Source of the DNA: Actinoplanes subtropicus
GTDB taxonomy: Bacteria; Actinomycetota; Actinomycetes; Mycobacteriales; Micromonosporaceae
Length of the DNA: 64,000 bases
Direction of reading: 5' to 3'
NCBI RefSeq assembly: GCF_000721705.1
Contig: NZ_JOJL01000032.1
Location: forward strand, 26,354 to 90,353
Positions 32,951 to 43,321 of this stretch are shown here, in pieces. A program made the position numbers and the translations under genes. Position 1 is the first letter of the stretch, and the number at the start of each line of letters is the position of its first letter. The notes beneath the pieces are model-generated. The model was not told the origin of the DNA and ran no database searches. It saw only the letters and a program-made list of their open reading frames with translations.

Positions 32951-35623
32951 ATGATGGTGCACAGGATTCGTGCCGCCGCGAGCCTGCTGATCGCCGCTGC
33001 CGTGGTCGCATGGTGCGCGGTGGCCCTGCTCGCCGGCCTGAGCACGTTCGGGCGGGCGGTCGCGGAGGCCGGCGTACGGTCCGCCGTGGCCCATGCCGAC
33101 CCGGCCGACCGGTCGATCCTCGTGCGGGGAGTGCCGGGCGGCGATGCCGGCACCGGGCAGCGCTGGGATGCGGCCGTCCGCCGCGCCCACCCGGGGATGG
33201 CGGTCGACGCCGCGGGCTACAGCAGCGGCCGGGCCTTCCAGCGTCCGCCGGCCGCCCGGATGGTGTCGCCGGCGTACGCGTCGATCACCTTTCTGGAGCA
33301 CCTGCCGGCGCACGCCCGCCTCACCGCGGGCCGCTGGCCGAGCCCGGGCGCGATGCCGGTGCAGACGGCGCTCGGCGAGGCCGTCGCCGAGACGCTGGGC
33401 GTGCGGCCGGGCGACCGGATCCCCGTGGTCGATCGGCTCGACGGCTCGGTCACCTCGCTGGCCGTCACGGGCGTATGGCGGCCGCTGGACCCGGCCGATG
33501 CGTATTGGCGGCTGGCCCCGGACGTGTTCGCCGGCGTCGCGCCGCAATCCGCCACGTACGGTCCCGTGGTCGTCGACCGTGCGGACTTCGCCCGGTGGTT
33601 CCCGGGCAGCGCGTCGCTGGCCTGGCTGGTCGAGCCGGACCTATCCGAGGTGAGCAGCGGCAGTCTGCGGCGGCTGGCCGGGCAGGCCATCGCGGCCGGG
33701 ACCGGGCTGCCGCCGCCGTCCGGGCTGGACCAGTCGGCGAGCCTGGAGACCGGCCTGCCCGATCTGGCGGAGCGGATGGCCCGGGCCGAGCTGGTCGGCC
33801 GGTCGGCGCTGGTGACGCCCGTGCTGCTGGTGACGGTCCTGGGCGGGTACGTGCTGGTGCTGGTGGCGTCGCTGCTGGCCGAGAACCGCCGGGGCGAGGT
33901 GGCGCTGTTGCGGGCCCGCGGCGCGGCCCGTGGCCGGCTGGCCGTGCTGGCCGCGCAGGAGTCCGCGGTCGTGGTCCTGCCCGCCGTGGTCTTCGCGGTC
34001 CCGGCGTCGGTCGCCCTGCTGGCGGTCGCCGGCCGGATCTTCCCGCTGTCTCGAGACCTCGGCCTGCACTGGCGGCTGAGCGGCGCCGCGTGGCTGGTGG
34101 CGCTCGCCGCCGCGGCGGGCTGTGCGCTCGCCGTCACCCTGCCGGCGCTGCGCGGCGGCGGCACGTACACCGCCGAGCTCGCCGAGCGCTCCCGCCCGCC
34201 GGCCCGCTCGCCTTTCCAGCGGATGGGCCTCGACCTGGCGCTGGTCGCTCTCGCCGTGGTCGGCTGGCTCCAACTGCGGCAGTACGGCACCCCGCTGGGC
34301 GGCACGCTGGGCATCGATCCGCTGCTGGCGTCCGGGCCGACGCTCGGCGTGCTCACCGCGACCGTGCTCAGCCTGCGCTTGGCGAGACCGGTCGCGCAGC
34401 TCGTCGGCCGATCGCTCGGGCGGAGCGCGGGCCTGTCCGCGACCTTCGGCGCGTGGCAGGCCGGCCGCCGCGGGCACGCCGGGCCGGTGGTGCTCGTCGC
34501 GCTGGCGGTGGCGGCCGGAACGGTGTCCTGGTGCATGGCCGGCACCGCCGCGCGATCGGTCGCCGACCAGGTCGACCTGAGGGCCGGCGCGGACCTGAGG
34601 CTCACCGAGGTCAGCGGTTCCGCGCCGGCCGGCCGGGCCGGGCAGCTCGCCGCGTTGCCCGGGGTCGCCAGGGTGCTCCCGGCGTGGCGGTACCAGGTGA
34701 CGCTCGGCCCGGACGGCGGCACCGGCGACCTGGTCGCGGTGGATACGACCGCCGCCGACGTGGCCCTGGTCCGCAAGGACGTGGCGGGCGGCGACCCGGG
34801 CGGGCTCTACGCGCGGCTGGCCGCCGGCCGGGCTCGGGCGGCGCAGTCCGTGCCGGTCGCGGTGACTCCCGGCGTACTGGACCGGCTGCACCTGCACGTC
34901 GGCGAGTCCACGACGCTGACCCTCGCGGGGTTGCCGGCCCAGGTCGTGGTCGTCGGCACGATGGCGGCGGTGCCCGGTACGGACGGCGGCCCCGCCGTGC
35001 TGGCCGACCTGCCGACGCTGAGCTCGCACGTGCGGGCCCGGGACAATGCGACGCCGGCGCCGCAGGAGTGGTGGCTCGCGACGACCGCCGCGGGGCACCG
35101 GGCGGCGACGCCGGCCGCCGCGGCGCTGAGCGGCCTGCGGGTCACCGACCGGTCGGCGCTACGAGAGGAGGCCGCGCGGGATCCCTTCGGCGTCGGCGCG
35201 CGGGGCGCACTCTTCGGCGCCGCGGGCGGTTGCCTGCTCCTTGCCGCCGTGGGCCTGGCGGTGGACACGTGGGCCACCGCCCGACGGCGGGCGTCCGAGC
35301 TCGCCGTCCTGCAGACCCTCGGCGCCGGGCGGGGCCTGGTCGCCCGGTCGCTGCTCGTCGAGCAGGCGCTGCTGGCGGGCGCCGGCGCGGGCGCCGGGCT
35401 GCTTTGCGGCGTGCTGGTCGCGACCGTGACGGCGCCGCTGGTTCTGCTGACCCCGGCGGCGACCCGCCCGGTACCCGTACCGATCCCGCAGATCGACTGG
35501 TGGCGGTCCTCCGGAACGGCGATGCTGCTCCTCGCGATCGCGCTCGGTGCGAGCGTGCTGGCGACCGCCGGCTCGCGCGGGCGATCGACCGTCGCGCAGC
35601 TGCGGTGGGGATCGGATCGATGA
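32951..35623 (+). CDS. FtsX-family ABC transporter permease 1
   Basis: An 890-residue membrane protein. The first span is near residues 8-30 (ASLLIAAAVVAWCAVALLAG), followed by a large external domain. A cluster of spans near 280-450 includes LLVTVLGGYVLVLVASLLAENRRGEVALLRARGAARG, the FtsX signature preceding a cytoplasmic loop. A second external domain and a C-terminal span cluster follow (ASELAVLQTLGAGRGLVARSLL). This duplicated layout is typical of MacB/LolCE-like exporters of actinobacteria. An ATG one codon later is an equal start choice. It is the first of four overlapping genes and is divergent from ileS. Confidence 0.85.
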   Translation: MMVHRIRAAASLLIAAAVVAWCAVALLAGLSTFGRAVAEAGVRSAVAHADPADRSILVRGVPGGDAGTGQRWDAAVRRAHPGMAVDAAGYSSGRAFQRPPAARMVSPAYASITFLEHLPAHARLTAGRWPSPGAMPVQTALGEAVAETLGVRPGDRIPVVDRLDGSVTSLAVTGVWRPLDPADAYWRLAPDVFAGVAPQSATYGPVVVDRADFARWFPGSASLAWLVEPDLSEVSSGSLRRLAGQAIAAGTGLPPPSGLDQSASLETGLPDLAERMARAELVGRSALVTPVLLVTVLGGYVLVLVASLLAENRRGEVALLRARGAARGRLAVLAAQESAVVVLPAVVFAVPASVALLAVAGRIFPLSRDLGLHWRLSGAAWLVALAAAAGCALAVTLPALRGGGTYTAELAERSRPPARSPFQRMGLDLALVALAVVGWLQLRQYGTPLGGTLGIDPLLASGPTLGVLTATVLSLRLARPVAQLVGRSLGRSAGLSATFGAWQAGRRGHAGPVVLVALAVAAGTVSWCMAGTAARSVADQVDLRAGADLRLTEVSGSAPAGRAGQLAALPGVARVLPAWRYQVTLGPDGGTGDLVAVDTTAADVALVRKDVAGGDPGGLYARLAAGRARAAQSVPVAVTPGVLDRLHLHVGESTTLTLAGLPAQVVVVGTMAAVPGTDGGPAVLADLPTLSSHVRARDNATPAPQEWWLATTAAGHRAATPAAAALSGLRVTDRSALREEAARDPFGVGARGALFGAAGGCLLLAAVGLAVDTWATARRRASELAVLQTLGAGRGLVARSLLVEQALLAGAGAGAGLLCGVLVATVTAPLVLLTPAATRPVPVPIPQIDWWRSSGTAMLLLAIALGASVLATAGSRGRSTVAQLRWGSDR

Positions 35624-38247
35624 CCCTGCTACGCCGCGCCCGGACGACCGGCGGCCCGCTGGTGCTGCTCGGCCTGCTCGCGTTCCTGGCCGCGCTCCTG
35701 GTCACCGGGTTGCCGCGGCTCGCGAACGACTATCTCGACCGCGGCCTCCGCCACGACGTCGCCCGGCTGCCGTCCACCGAGCGCGACTTGACGTTCGTGT
35801 CACGGCCGCACCGCTACCGGCCGGCGCCGGCCGACCCGGAGAGTCTGCCCGCGCCGCTGCCCGGCCTGGTCGACCAGGACTGGCTCACGGTTCGGGTCGG
35901 GCCGACGGGCGTCCAGGCGTCCGGCGACTCCGGCCGGTTCGCCACGCGGTGCCCGCCGGTCATGTCGGTCCGCTGGATCACCGGCGCCGACCGGGAGATC
36001 ACCATCGTGTCCGGGCGCGCGCCGGCCTCCGGTAACGGCGTCGAGGCAATGGCGTCCCGGGCCACGGCCCAGGCCACCGGCCTGACCGTCGGCTCGACAT
36101 TCCGGCTGAGCGGGTCGACGGCCGGCCTCTCCCCGGTGCCGGTCCGCGTGGTGGGCATCTACGCCGAACGGGACCCGGCCGCGCCGACCTGGGATGACCT
36201 GCATCCCGAACCGGTGGCATGCCCGAGCGATCCCGACAACACCACCACGGTGAGCGCCGGGCTGCTGACGGATGTGGCGGGTCTGGCGGCCCTAGCGAAG
36301 GGAACCGGCGAGGTCACCGGCGAGTGGCGCTACCGGCTGGCCGAGCGACGACTCACCGTCGCCGAGCTGCCGCGGGTCACCGCCGCGATCGCGGCCGCGC
36401 GCCGTACCCCTCCGCTACCGGAGACGGCGCCGGCCGGCTCGCTGGAGACCACCCTGACCGCCTACCAGCGGGAACAGGACGCCGTCGCCGCCCTTCTCGT
36501 GATCGTCCGGGCCGGCCTGCTGGCCACCCTGCTAGGCCTCATCGGACTGGTGGCCGGGCTGGTCGGCCGGCGGCGGGCGGACGAGTTCGCGCTGATCCGG
36601 GCGCGGGGCGGGACGGCCGCGACGGTCGGCGTCCGGGTGCTGGCCGAGAACGCGCTGGTCGCCCCGCTCGCCGCGGCCGCCGGCGGGTTGCTCGGGTTGC
36701 TGCTGCCGGGCCGATCCGACGCGTACGCGTGGTGGGGCATCGTCGCGACGGCCGCCGTCACCACCCTGACCGCCCCGGTACGCGTGGCCCTCGCCCACCG
36801 CCGGGCGACGTTCGCCACCGGTCGCCGGGATCTGGGCCGGTCCGTCGCCCCGCGGGTGCTCATCTTCCAGGGGTTTCTCGTTCTGCTGGCCGGGCTCGGC
36901 GTGCTTCTGCTGCGCCGGCGCGGGTTCGGCCCGGCGGCCGGGGTCGACCCGTACCTGGCGCTCGTGCCGGTGCTGCTGGCCGTCGCCGCCGCGATCCTGG
37001 CCCGCCATGCGGTGTCGTGGCCGCTGCGCTACGCCGCGCGCCTGGCCGCCCGCACGCGCGGGGCGGTGTCGTTCCTCGGGCTGGCCGGCGTCGTCCGCCG
37101 GGTCCCCGGGTTCGGCTCGTTCGCCGTGCTCGTCGTCGCGATCGCGACCGGCGTCTTCACCGGCGTGCTCGCCGACACCGTCGCCCAGGCCCGCGACCGG
37201 GCGGCCGACGTGCAGGTCGGCGGCGACGCCAGGCTCTCCGGCATCGGGTTCACCGAGGCCACGGCGCAGCGGCTGGCCGCCGTGCCCGGTGTCACCGCGG
37301 TGGCGCCGTACTACGCGGACAGCGCCACGGTGCGCACCGACGCGCCGATCCCCGGGCAGGTGCGGCTGGTCGCACTGGACGGTCCGGCGGCCGCCGAGGT
37401 CCTGCGCAACAGCGGATCCAGTCTCCGGCTGCCCGCGGAACTGACCCGGCCGGGCGTGGTCGACGGACCGGTTCCCGCCGTCGTCTCGCCCGACCTGGCC
37501 GCGCAGCTCGGCGGGGGCGGGGCGATCGAGGTGCACGGAGTGTCCTACCGCCTCCGGGTGGTCGCGGTTGCGGACGAGGCGCCCGGGTTGGAGGTCGGGG
37601 CGCGCACCTTCGTCGTGCTCCCCCGGCAGGCCCTGCCCATTCCCGCGACCGCGCCGCTCCCGCCGAACGGGTTCCTCGTCGCCGGTGCTTCGCCGGACCC
37701 CGCGGCGCTGCGCGCGGCCGGCGACGCCGGCCAGCGCGACTACCTCGCCCGGCCCGGCGGCGAGCCGCTCGACGCGTGGGCACTTCCCGCCACGACCGTC
37801 ACGACCTGGGCCGGGCAGCGCGCCGACTATCAGGACGGCGGCGTCAACCTGGTGCTCACCTTCGCCCTGGCGGCGGGCGCCGCCGGGGCGGTCGTCCTGA
37901 CGCTGCTGACGGTCGGTTTCGTGGCGTCCGCCGACGCGCCCGCCCGGCGCGAGTCGGTGGCCCGGCTGTGGACGCTGGGGTTGTCCGCCCGCCGGGGCCG
38001 CTGGCTGCTCGTCTGCGAGCTGGCGCCGATGCTCGGCGCGGCGGTGGTGGCCGGCGGCGCGGCCGGATCGGCGCTACCCCCGCTGATCGGCCCGGCGCTC
38101 GGGCTCTCCCGATTCACCGCCGGGATGAACGCTCCCGTCCACGTCGACCCCCGCACGGTCGCCGCGGTGCTCGGCGCTCTTGCCGCGGCGACCGCCCTAG
38201 CATTGATCATCGATTCGGCCACGGCATCGAGGAGGTACGGGCGGTGA
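35620..38247 (+). CDS. FtsX-family ABC transporter permease 2
   Basis: An 875-residue partner of the preceding permease with the same layout: N-terminal span (LVLLGLLAFLAALLVTGL), external domain, span cluster with GLIGLVAGLVGRRRADEFALIRARGG, a second external domain, and C-terminal spans with RESVARLWTLGLSARRGRWLL. The start overlaps the previous stop (ATGA). The two permeases probably form a heterodimer. The exported substrate is unknown. Confidence 0.85.
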   Translation: MTLLRRARTTGGPLVLLGLLAFLAALLVTGLPRLANDYLDRGLRHDVARLPSTERDLTFVSRPHRYRPAPADPESLPAPLPGLVDQDWLTVRVGPTGVQASGDSGRFATRCPPVMSVRWITGADREITIVSGRAPASGNGVEAMASRATAQATGLTVGSTFRLSGSTAGLSPVPVRVVGIYAERDPAAPTWDDLHPEPVACPSDPDNTTTVSAGLLTDVAGLAALAKGTGEVTGEWRYRLAERRLTVAELPRVTAAIAAARRTPPLPETAPAGSLETTLTAYQREQDAVAALLVIVRAGLLATLLGLIGLVAGLVGRRRADEFALIRARGGTAATVGVRVLAENALVAPLAAAAGGLLGLLLPGRSDAYAWWGIVATAAVTTLTAPVRVALAHRRATFATGRRDLGRSVAPRVLIFQGFLVLLAGLGVLLLRRRGFGPAAGVDPYLALVPVLLAVAAAILARHAVSWPLRYAARLAARTRGAVSFLGLAGVVRRVPGFGSFAVLVVAIATGVFTGVLADTVAQARDRAADVQVGGDARLSGIGFTEATAQRLAAVPGVTAVAPYYADSATVRTDAPIPGQVRLVALDGPAAAEVLRNSGSSLRLPAELTRPGVVDGPVPAVVSPDLAAQLGGGGAIEVHGVSYRLRVVAVADEAPGLEVGARTFVVLPRQALPIPATAPLPPNGFLVAGASPDPAALRAAGDAGQRDYLARPGGEPLDAWALPATTVTTWAGQRADYQDGGVNLVLTFALAAGAAGAVVLTLLTVGFVASADAPARRESVARLWTLGLSARRGRWLLVCELAPMLGAAVVAGGAAGSALPPLIGPALGLSRFTAGMNAPVHVDPRTVAAVLGALAAATALALIIDSATASRRYGR

Positions 38248-39179
38248 CCCACGATCTGGCCGAACTGGAGCGTCAGGCCGCACGGCGGGCCGCGGAACGG
38301 GCCGGCGGCCTGGACCGGCTCGCCGGGCACATCGTCTGCGACGGGCTGGTCCGGATCTACCGGGCCGCCGGCGTCGAGGTCGTCGCGCTGCAGGGACTCG
38401 ACCTGGTCGTCGACCGCGGCGAGCTGATTGCGATCGTCGGCGCGTCCGGATCCGGCAAGTCGACCGTCCTCAACATCCTCTCCGGCCTGGATGTGCCGAC
38501 CGCCGGCCTCGCGAAGGTGGCCGGCTACGACCTGCTGTCGCTGTCGGCGAAGAGCCGCCTCGCGTACCGCCGGAAGGTGGCCGGCTTCCTCTGGCAGCAG
38601 ACCGAGCGAAACCTGCTGCCCTACCTCACCGCGCGGGAGAACATCGAGTTGCCGGTACGGCTCGCCCGGGGCGGCCGTCGCCGGGCTCGTGCCCGGGCGA
38701 CCGAGCTCCTCGAGCTGGTCGGCATCGCGGACCGCGCGGACCGCCGCCCCGACCGGATGAGCGGCGGCGAGCAGCAGCGCTGCTCGATCGCGGTGGCGCT
38801 CGCGAACGACCCGCAGGTGCTCTTCGCCGACGAGCCGACCGGGGAGCTCGACGAGGCCACCGCCGCGGACGTCTTCGGCGCGCTGCGGACGGTCAACGCC
38901 GAACTCGGCGTCACCGTGGTGGTGGTGACCCACGACCCCAACGTCGTGGCCGAGGTTCGCCGGGCCGTCGCGATCCGGGACGGGAAGATCGCATCGGAGG
39001 TACGCCGGGCGGACGGCGGTTCGGCGGCCGAGGAGTTCGCCGTGCTCGACCGGGCCGGCCGGATGCAACTCCCGGCGGCGTTCGTGGACGCCCTGTCCCT
39101 GCGCGACCGGGTCCGGCTCACGCTGGCGCCCGATCACGTCGCGGTACGCCCCGGCGACCGGACGGAGGCGGACCAGTGA
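38244..39179 (+). CDS. ABC transporter ATP-binding protein 1 (MacB/LolD type)
   Basis: A 311-residue ATPase: Walker A GASGSGKST, signature MSGGEQQR, Walker B VLFADEPTGELDE, H-loop VVVTHD. It has a C-terminal extension of about 60 residues (LDRAGRMQLPAAFVDALSLRDRVRLTL) that resembles an AbrB/SpoVT-like or regulatory tail. The GTG start overlaps the permease stop and has GAGGAGG 8 nt upstream. It differs from the next ATPase in that tail, so the exporter may use an ATPase heterodimer. Confidence 0.9.
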   Translation: MTHDLAELERQAARRAAERAGGLDRLAGHIVCDGLVRIYRAAGVEVVALQGLDLVVDRGELIAIVGASGSGKSTVLNILSGLDVPTAGLAKVAGYDLLSLSAKSRLAYRRKVAGFLWQQTERNLLPYLTARENIELPVRLARGGRRRARARATELLELVGIADRADRRPDRMSGGEQQRCSIAVALANDPQVLFADEPTGELDEATAADVFGALRTVNAELGVTVVVVTHDPNVVAEVRRAVAIRDGKIASEVRRADGGSAAEEFAVLDRAGRMQLPAAFVDALSLRDRVRLTLAPDHVAVRPGDRTEADQ

Positions 39180-39856
39180 CCGACCAGATGATCGTCGTCG
39201 ACGGGGTCAGCCGCGAGTTCCCCGCCGGCGACGGCGTCGTCCACGCCGTTCAGGACGTTTCCTTCACCGCGGCCAAGGGCGAATTCATTGCCGTACGAGG
39301 CCGGTCCGGCGCCGGCAAGACGACCCTGCTCAACCTGATCAGCTGCCTCGACCGCCCCACCGCCGGCCGCATCGAGGTCGCCGGCCACGACGTCACCGCC
39401 GCCGCCGACAAGGAACGGCTGGAACTGCGCCGCACCACGATCGGCTTCGTGTTCCAGTCGTTCGGCCTCATCCCGATCCTGTCCGCGGCGGAGAACGTGG
39501 GCATTCCGATGCGGTTGACCCGGCGCCCGGCCGCCGAACGGGACGATCGGGTCGCCGTCCTGCTGGAGCTGGTCGGTCTCGGCCGGCAGGCGGCGCAGCG
39601 GCCGTACGAGCTGTCCGGCGGTCAGCAGCAGCGGGTGGCGGTGGCGCGGGCGCTGGCCAACGATCCACCGCTGCTGATCGCGGACGAGCCGACCGGTCAG
39701 CTCGACCCCGACACCGGCCGGTCGATCATGGAGCTCATCCGTGCGGTGGTGGACGTCCGCGGGATGACCGCGCTGGTCGCCACGCACGACGCCGAACTCA
39801 TCGACCGGGCCGACCGCGTTCTGACCCTGCGCGACGGCCGCGCTACGGGATGGTGA
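39176..39856 (+). CDS. ABC transporter ATP-binding protein 2 (MacB/LolD type)
   Basis: A 226-residue ATPase of standard LolD/FtsE length: Walker A GRSGAGKTT, Q-loop FVFQSFGLIP, signature LSGGQQQR, Walker B LLIADEPTGQLD, H-loop VATHD. The GTG start overlaps the previous stop and GGAGG lies 7 nt upstream. Its last 14 bases overlap the 3' end of the convergent GH31 gene. Confidence 0.92.
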   Translation: MTDQMIVVDGVSREFPAGDGVVHAVQDVSFTAAKGEFIAVRGRSGAGKTTLLNLISCLDRPTAGRIEVAGHDVTAAADKERLELRRTTIGFVFQSFGLIPILSAAENVGIPMRLTRRPAAERDDRVAVLLELVGLGRQAAQRPYELSGGQQQRVAVARALANDPPLLIADEPTGQLDPDTGRSIMELIRAVVDVRGMTALVATHDAELIDRADRVLTLRDGRATGW

Positions 39857-42800
39857 AGCTGAACGTGTACGGCTTCTGGATGGGGACGCTTCCGCCGCCG
39901 GTGCTGCTGACGTTGGCGACGGTCGCGGTGTAGGTGCCGCCCGGCAGCGTCTCCGACGGCGTCCAGGTGAGCACGCCCGGGGTGGTCTCGGCGACGGTGC
40001 CGGCGATCGGGCCGAAGACGCCGCTCACCACGACCGCGTTCGAGAAGTCCGTGCCGCTGGGCTGGATGTCGCGCTGGAAGTGGACGGTGACCGCGGAGGC
40101 GCTGCCGGCGGCGGAGACCACGAGCGGGTCCCGCCAGTACTGGACGGCCAGGTGGAGATCGGACCCGCCGGTGCCCCAGGCCGTGGAGGTGTCGTCGACG
40201 ACCATGGTCTGGGTGATGCCGCCGTCGACGACCACGTCCCGGTTGTTGGTGCCGGTGATCGTGCCCCAGTCCTCGACCGTCTCCCACGTGCCGCGGGTGT
40301 ACTTGTACTGGATGTCGGTGCCGTCCAGCACGCTGACGGTCGCCTCCCAGATGCCGTTGCCGCGGTTGGTCATCGCGACCTTGCCGGGGTCCCAGGGCCC
40401 CAGCTGGTCGATGTTGCCGGGCACGTAGAGGGTGGCGTCCGGCGGCGTGCCCGGCGGGGCGAGCACCCGGAAGGTGACCGCGACCGGGCGGATGGGCACG
40501 GTGAGAGCGGCCGGCACGCCGGTCGCGGTGCCGTCCGGATTGCGGTACGCGACCCGGGCGATCACCGCGGCGGTGCGGGGCGAGGCGCCGGCCGGCGTCA
40601 CGTCGTAGGTGATGGTGAAGGTCGCCCCCGCCGCGAGCATGTCCCGCGTGGTGCCGGTCCTGGGCTTGACGACCCAGCCGGCGGGCGCCGAGACGCTCGC
40701 CGCGACGTCGCGGATCGCGCCCGGTCCGGCGTTGTGGACGGTCGTCACGAGCCGGCTGGTCGCCCCGGACTGCAGCCCGTCGGGCGCCTCGAAGCCGACA
40801 TCGACGGCCGGCTGCTGGGCGATGGTGAGCGGCTCGCCGTCGTGGGTCACGGTCACCGCCCGCCCGGTCGGCGGGACGGTGACGGTGAGCAGGTGCTTGC
40901 CGGCGTCGTACCCGAAATTCGCCCGGCGCCCGCCGACGGTGACCGTGTCCGGCCGGCTCACCCCGGCGAAGGCGACGGTGTAGCCGCGCGCCGCCGACGC
41001 ACCCGGGTAGGTCCCGGCGGGCACGCCGATGGTCACCGACGAGGTCTGCCCCTCGCGATAGCGGACCGGGATCTGCTGGTACTGCCCCTCCTGGTAGCCC
41101 AGACCGTCCCCCGCGTCCTGGTACACCGAGGTCGCGCCGTCCGCGTGCGGGTAGACGGTCAGCGTCAGCCGGTCCTTCGGCTGGTTGGCGACGTTGGCCG
41201 TGCCCTGGGCTGAGTTGCTACCGGCGCCTGGTCCGACGGACGGCGCGGAGAACCCGGGCCCCTTCGGGGCCTGGGCGACGATGCCTCCGGCCCGCACGTA
41301 GACCGGCATGTGGTCGGGGGTGGCGCCGACGGTACGGGTGGCCGGGCCGCGGAAGGTGGCGCCGGTGAAGAAGTCGGTCCAGACGCCGGGCGGGAACCAG
41401 ACCGAGGTGGTGGTCGCCAGCCCGGGCGTGGTGACCGGCGCGACCAGCAGCGAGTCGCCCAGCAGGTACTGGGTGTCGTGCCGGTACGCCTCGTTCAGCT
41501 CGGGCCACTGCAGGTAGAGCGCTCGGGCCATCGGCAGGCCGGTGTCGTAGCTCTGCCGGGCCGCCGTGTAGAGGTACGGCACCAGCGACTCGCGCAGCCG
41601 CAGGAAGTCGGCGGCCGCCCCGCTGACCGCGTCGGAATACTCCCAGGGCAGCCGGTCGCCGTGGTCCGAGTGCAGGCGCAGGATCGGCTGGAACGCGCCG
41701 AGCTGCACCCAGCGCAGGTAGAGGTCGTCGGGCAGGTGCTTGCCGGCGAAGCTGCCGATGTCGTGGCTGACGTAGGACTCGCCGATGCTCGCGCCCTCGG
41801 CCGGGGTCATCTTCGCCGCGAACGCCAGGGTCGCGAAGTCGGGCCGGGTGTCGCCGGTGAAGTGCACGGTGCTGCGGTGCTCGGCCCACGGCCCGGAGCC
41901 GCCCGGCACGGTGTACGCCGGGTAGGACGCGCCGATCCGGGCGAGCGAGAAGCCGCGCCGGCCGAGGGCGTCGCCGTCGCGCCGGTAGAGCTCGTTGACC
42001 CAGCTGTCGGCGGTGAGGCCGGGCATGCTGACCCCGCTGTCGTCGCAGCAGTAGTCCAGCCACCACTGCTGCACGCCCTGCGCCTCGAACGGATCGTGCA
42101 GCTGCTCGTAGGCGGCTGCCTGGTCGGCGTCGCTCCAATCGAACTTGTACGGGTTGGGTGCGAAGCTGTTGGCGGCCGGGATCAGCTTGTTCTTGGCGCG
42201 GGCCTGGGCGGCGGCGAACTGCGGGTCGTCGCCGCTGATCGCCGGGTGCACGTTGAGCGTCGCGTTGATGCCCTTCTTCTTCAGCTCGGCCAGGAACGCC
42301 TGCGGGTCGGGGAACAGGCTGCTGTTCCAGTTCCAGCCAGCCCAGGAGTTGGGCGCCTTCCAGTCGGTGTCGACGACCAGGTTGTCGAGCGGCACCCGGT
42401 GCTGCTCGAAGGCGGGCAGCAGCTGGTTGCGGTAGTCGCTGGTGCTGTACGGCTGGTACTTCGAGAACCAGGTGCCGAAGGCCCACTCGGGCGGCAGCAG
42501 CGAGGGGCCGGTGAGCGTACGCAGGTCGGCGAGCCCGCGGGCGTAGTCGTGGCCGTAGCCGAACAGGTAACCGTCCTGGTAGGCGCCCGTGCGCGCGGGC
42601 CGCGGGGCCACCCAGTCGTCGCCGGTGCGCAGCGCGGTCGCGGTGTCGTCCAGCAGGTACCAGCCGCCGCGGTTGAGCATGCCCGGGTGCAGGGTGAGCT
42701 GGTCGACCGGGCCGGCCTGGCCGGCGTAGTAGTCGAGCCCGCGATACCAGCCGCCGAGCGAGTCGTTGCGGGCCGGGGTGCCGAAGGCGGGGTGCACGCT

Positions 42801-43166
42801 GGTGCGCCGGCCGGCGACGGTGAGGTCGAGCGTGGTGTTGGCGGCGGTGACCGGGCCGCTGCCGAGCCGGTAGTGCAGGGTCACCGCGGCGGTGTCGATC
42901 CGCAGCTCGCCGTTCAGGGTGGAGGCCCGGAACCAGGTGGGCAGGGGTGAGCGGTCGACGGCGTTGAAGGTGGCACGGTCCTCGAAGGAGTCGTTGGCGG
43001 CGTATTCCAGGCGCAGCATGGTCGGGCTGAGGACCTGAACGCGCAGGTGCTCCACCCGTACACTCTGATCCTGGATCCGAGCCGGCAGCGGCGCACCCAG
43101 CGCGGCCGACGGGATGGCGACCAGGCCAAGCAGGAACGTCAGCAGCACGGCGACGCGCTTGACCAT
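39843..43166 (-). CDS. Secreted GH31 alpha-glycosidase with CBM20-like and Ig-like modules
   Basis: A 1107-residue exported enzyme. After a Sec signal (VAVLLTFLLGLVAIPSAALG) comes the GH31 N-domain and a barrel: WAFGTWFSKYQPYS, NLVVDTDWK, nucleophile D371 in QQWWLDYCCDD, and acid/base D439 in HFTGDTRPD. Toward the C-terminus are a NEW3-like beta domain (VTTVHNAGPGAIRDVAASV), a CBM20-like starch-binding module (ATLYVPGNIDQLGPWDPGK), and a final Ig-like domain. GH31 includes alpha-glucosidases and alpha-xylosidases; CBM20 favours starch-like substrates, but specificity is not settled. GGAGG precedes the ATG. Promoter hexamers were not clear. Confidence 0.9.
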   Translation of the reverse strand: MVKRVAVLLTFLLGLVAIPSAALGAPLPARIQDQSVRVEHLRVQVLSPTMLRLEYAANDSFEDRATFNAVDRSPLPTWFRASTLNGELRIDTAAVTLHYRLGSGPVTAANTTLDLTVAGRRTSVHPAFGTPARNDSLGGWYRGLDYYAGQAGPVDQLTLHPGMLNRGGWYLLDDTATALRTGDDWVAPRPARTGAYQDGYLFGYGHDYARGLADLRTLTGPSLLPPEWAFGTWFSKYQPYSTSDYRNQLLPAFEQHRVPLDNLVVDTDWKAPNSWAGWNWNSSLFPDPQAFLAELKKKGINATLNVHPAISGDDPQFAAAQARAKNKLIPAANSFAPNPYKFDWSDADQAAAYEQLHDPFEAQGVQQWWLDYCCDDSGVSMPGLTADSWVNELYRRDGDALGRRGFSLARIGASYPAYTVPGGSGPWAEHRSTVHFTGDTRPDFATLAFAAKMTPAEGASIGESYVSHDIGSFAGKHLPDDLYLRWVQLGAFQPILRLHSDHGDRLPWEYSDAVSGAAADFLRLRESLVPYLYTAARQSYDTGLPMARALYLQWPELNEAYRHDTQYLLGDSLLVAPVTTPGLATTTSVWFPPGVWTDFFTGATFRGPATRTVGATPDHMPVYVRAGGIVAQAPKGPGFSAPSVGPGAGSNSAQGTANVANQPKDRLTLTVYPHADGATSVYQDAGDGLGYQEGQYQQIPVRYREGQTSSVTIGVPAGTYPGASAARGYTVAFAGVSRPDTVTVGGRRANFGYDAGKHLLTVTVPPTGRAVTVTHDGEPLTIAQQPAVDVGFEAPDGLQSGATSRLVTTVHNAGPGAIRDVAASVSAPAGWVVKPRTGTTRDMLAAGATFTITYDVTPAGASPRTAAVIARVAYRNPDGTATGVPAALTVPIRPVAVTFRVLAPPGTPPDATLYVPGNIDQLGPWDPGKVAMTNRGNGIWEATVSVLDGTDIQYKYTRGTWETVEDWGTITGTNNRDVVVDGGITQTMVVDDTSTAWGTGGSDLHLAVQYWRDPLVVSAAGSASAVTVHFQRDIQPSGTDFSNAVVVSGVFGPIAGTVAETTPGVLTWTPSETLPGGTYTATVANVSSTGGGSVPIQKPYTFSFTIP

Positions 43167-43321
43167 GACGACCTCCGGTCGGTTGGGCTCCCGTCACACA
43201 GTGGAGTCTTCCCCGGGGGGCGGAGTCAATAGCATCGCGTCGATATGAGACGAACGCCCGGGATCATCCGCCGGGCCGTCGGTGACCGATCCCGAAATGT
43301 CGGCGTGTACGGTCGGCGACC

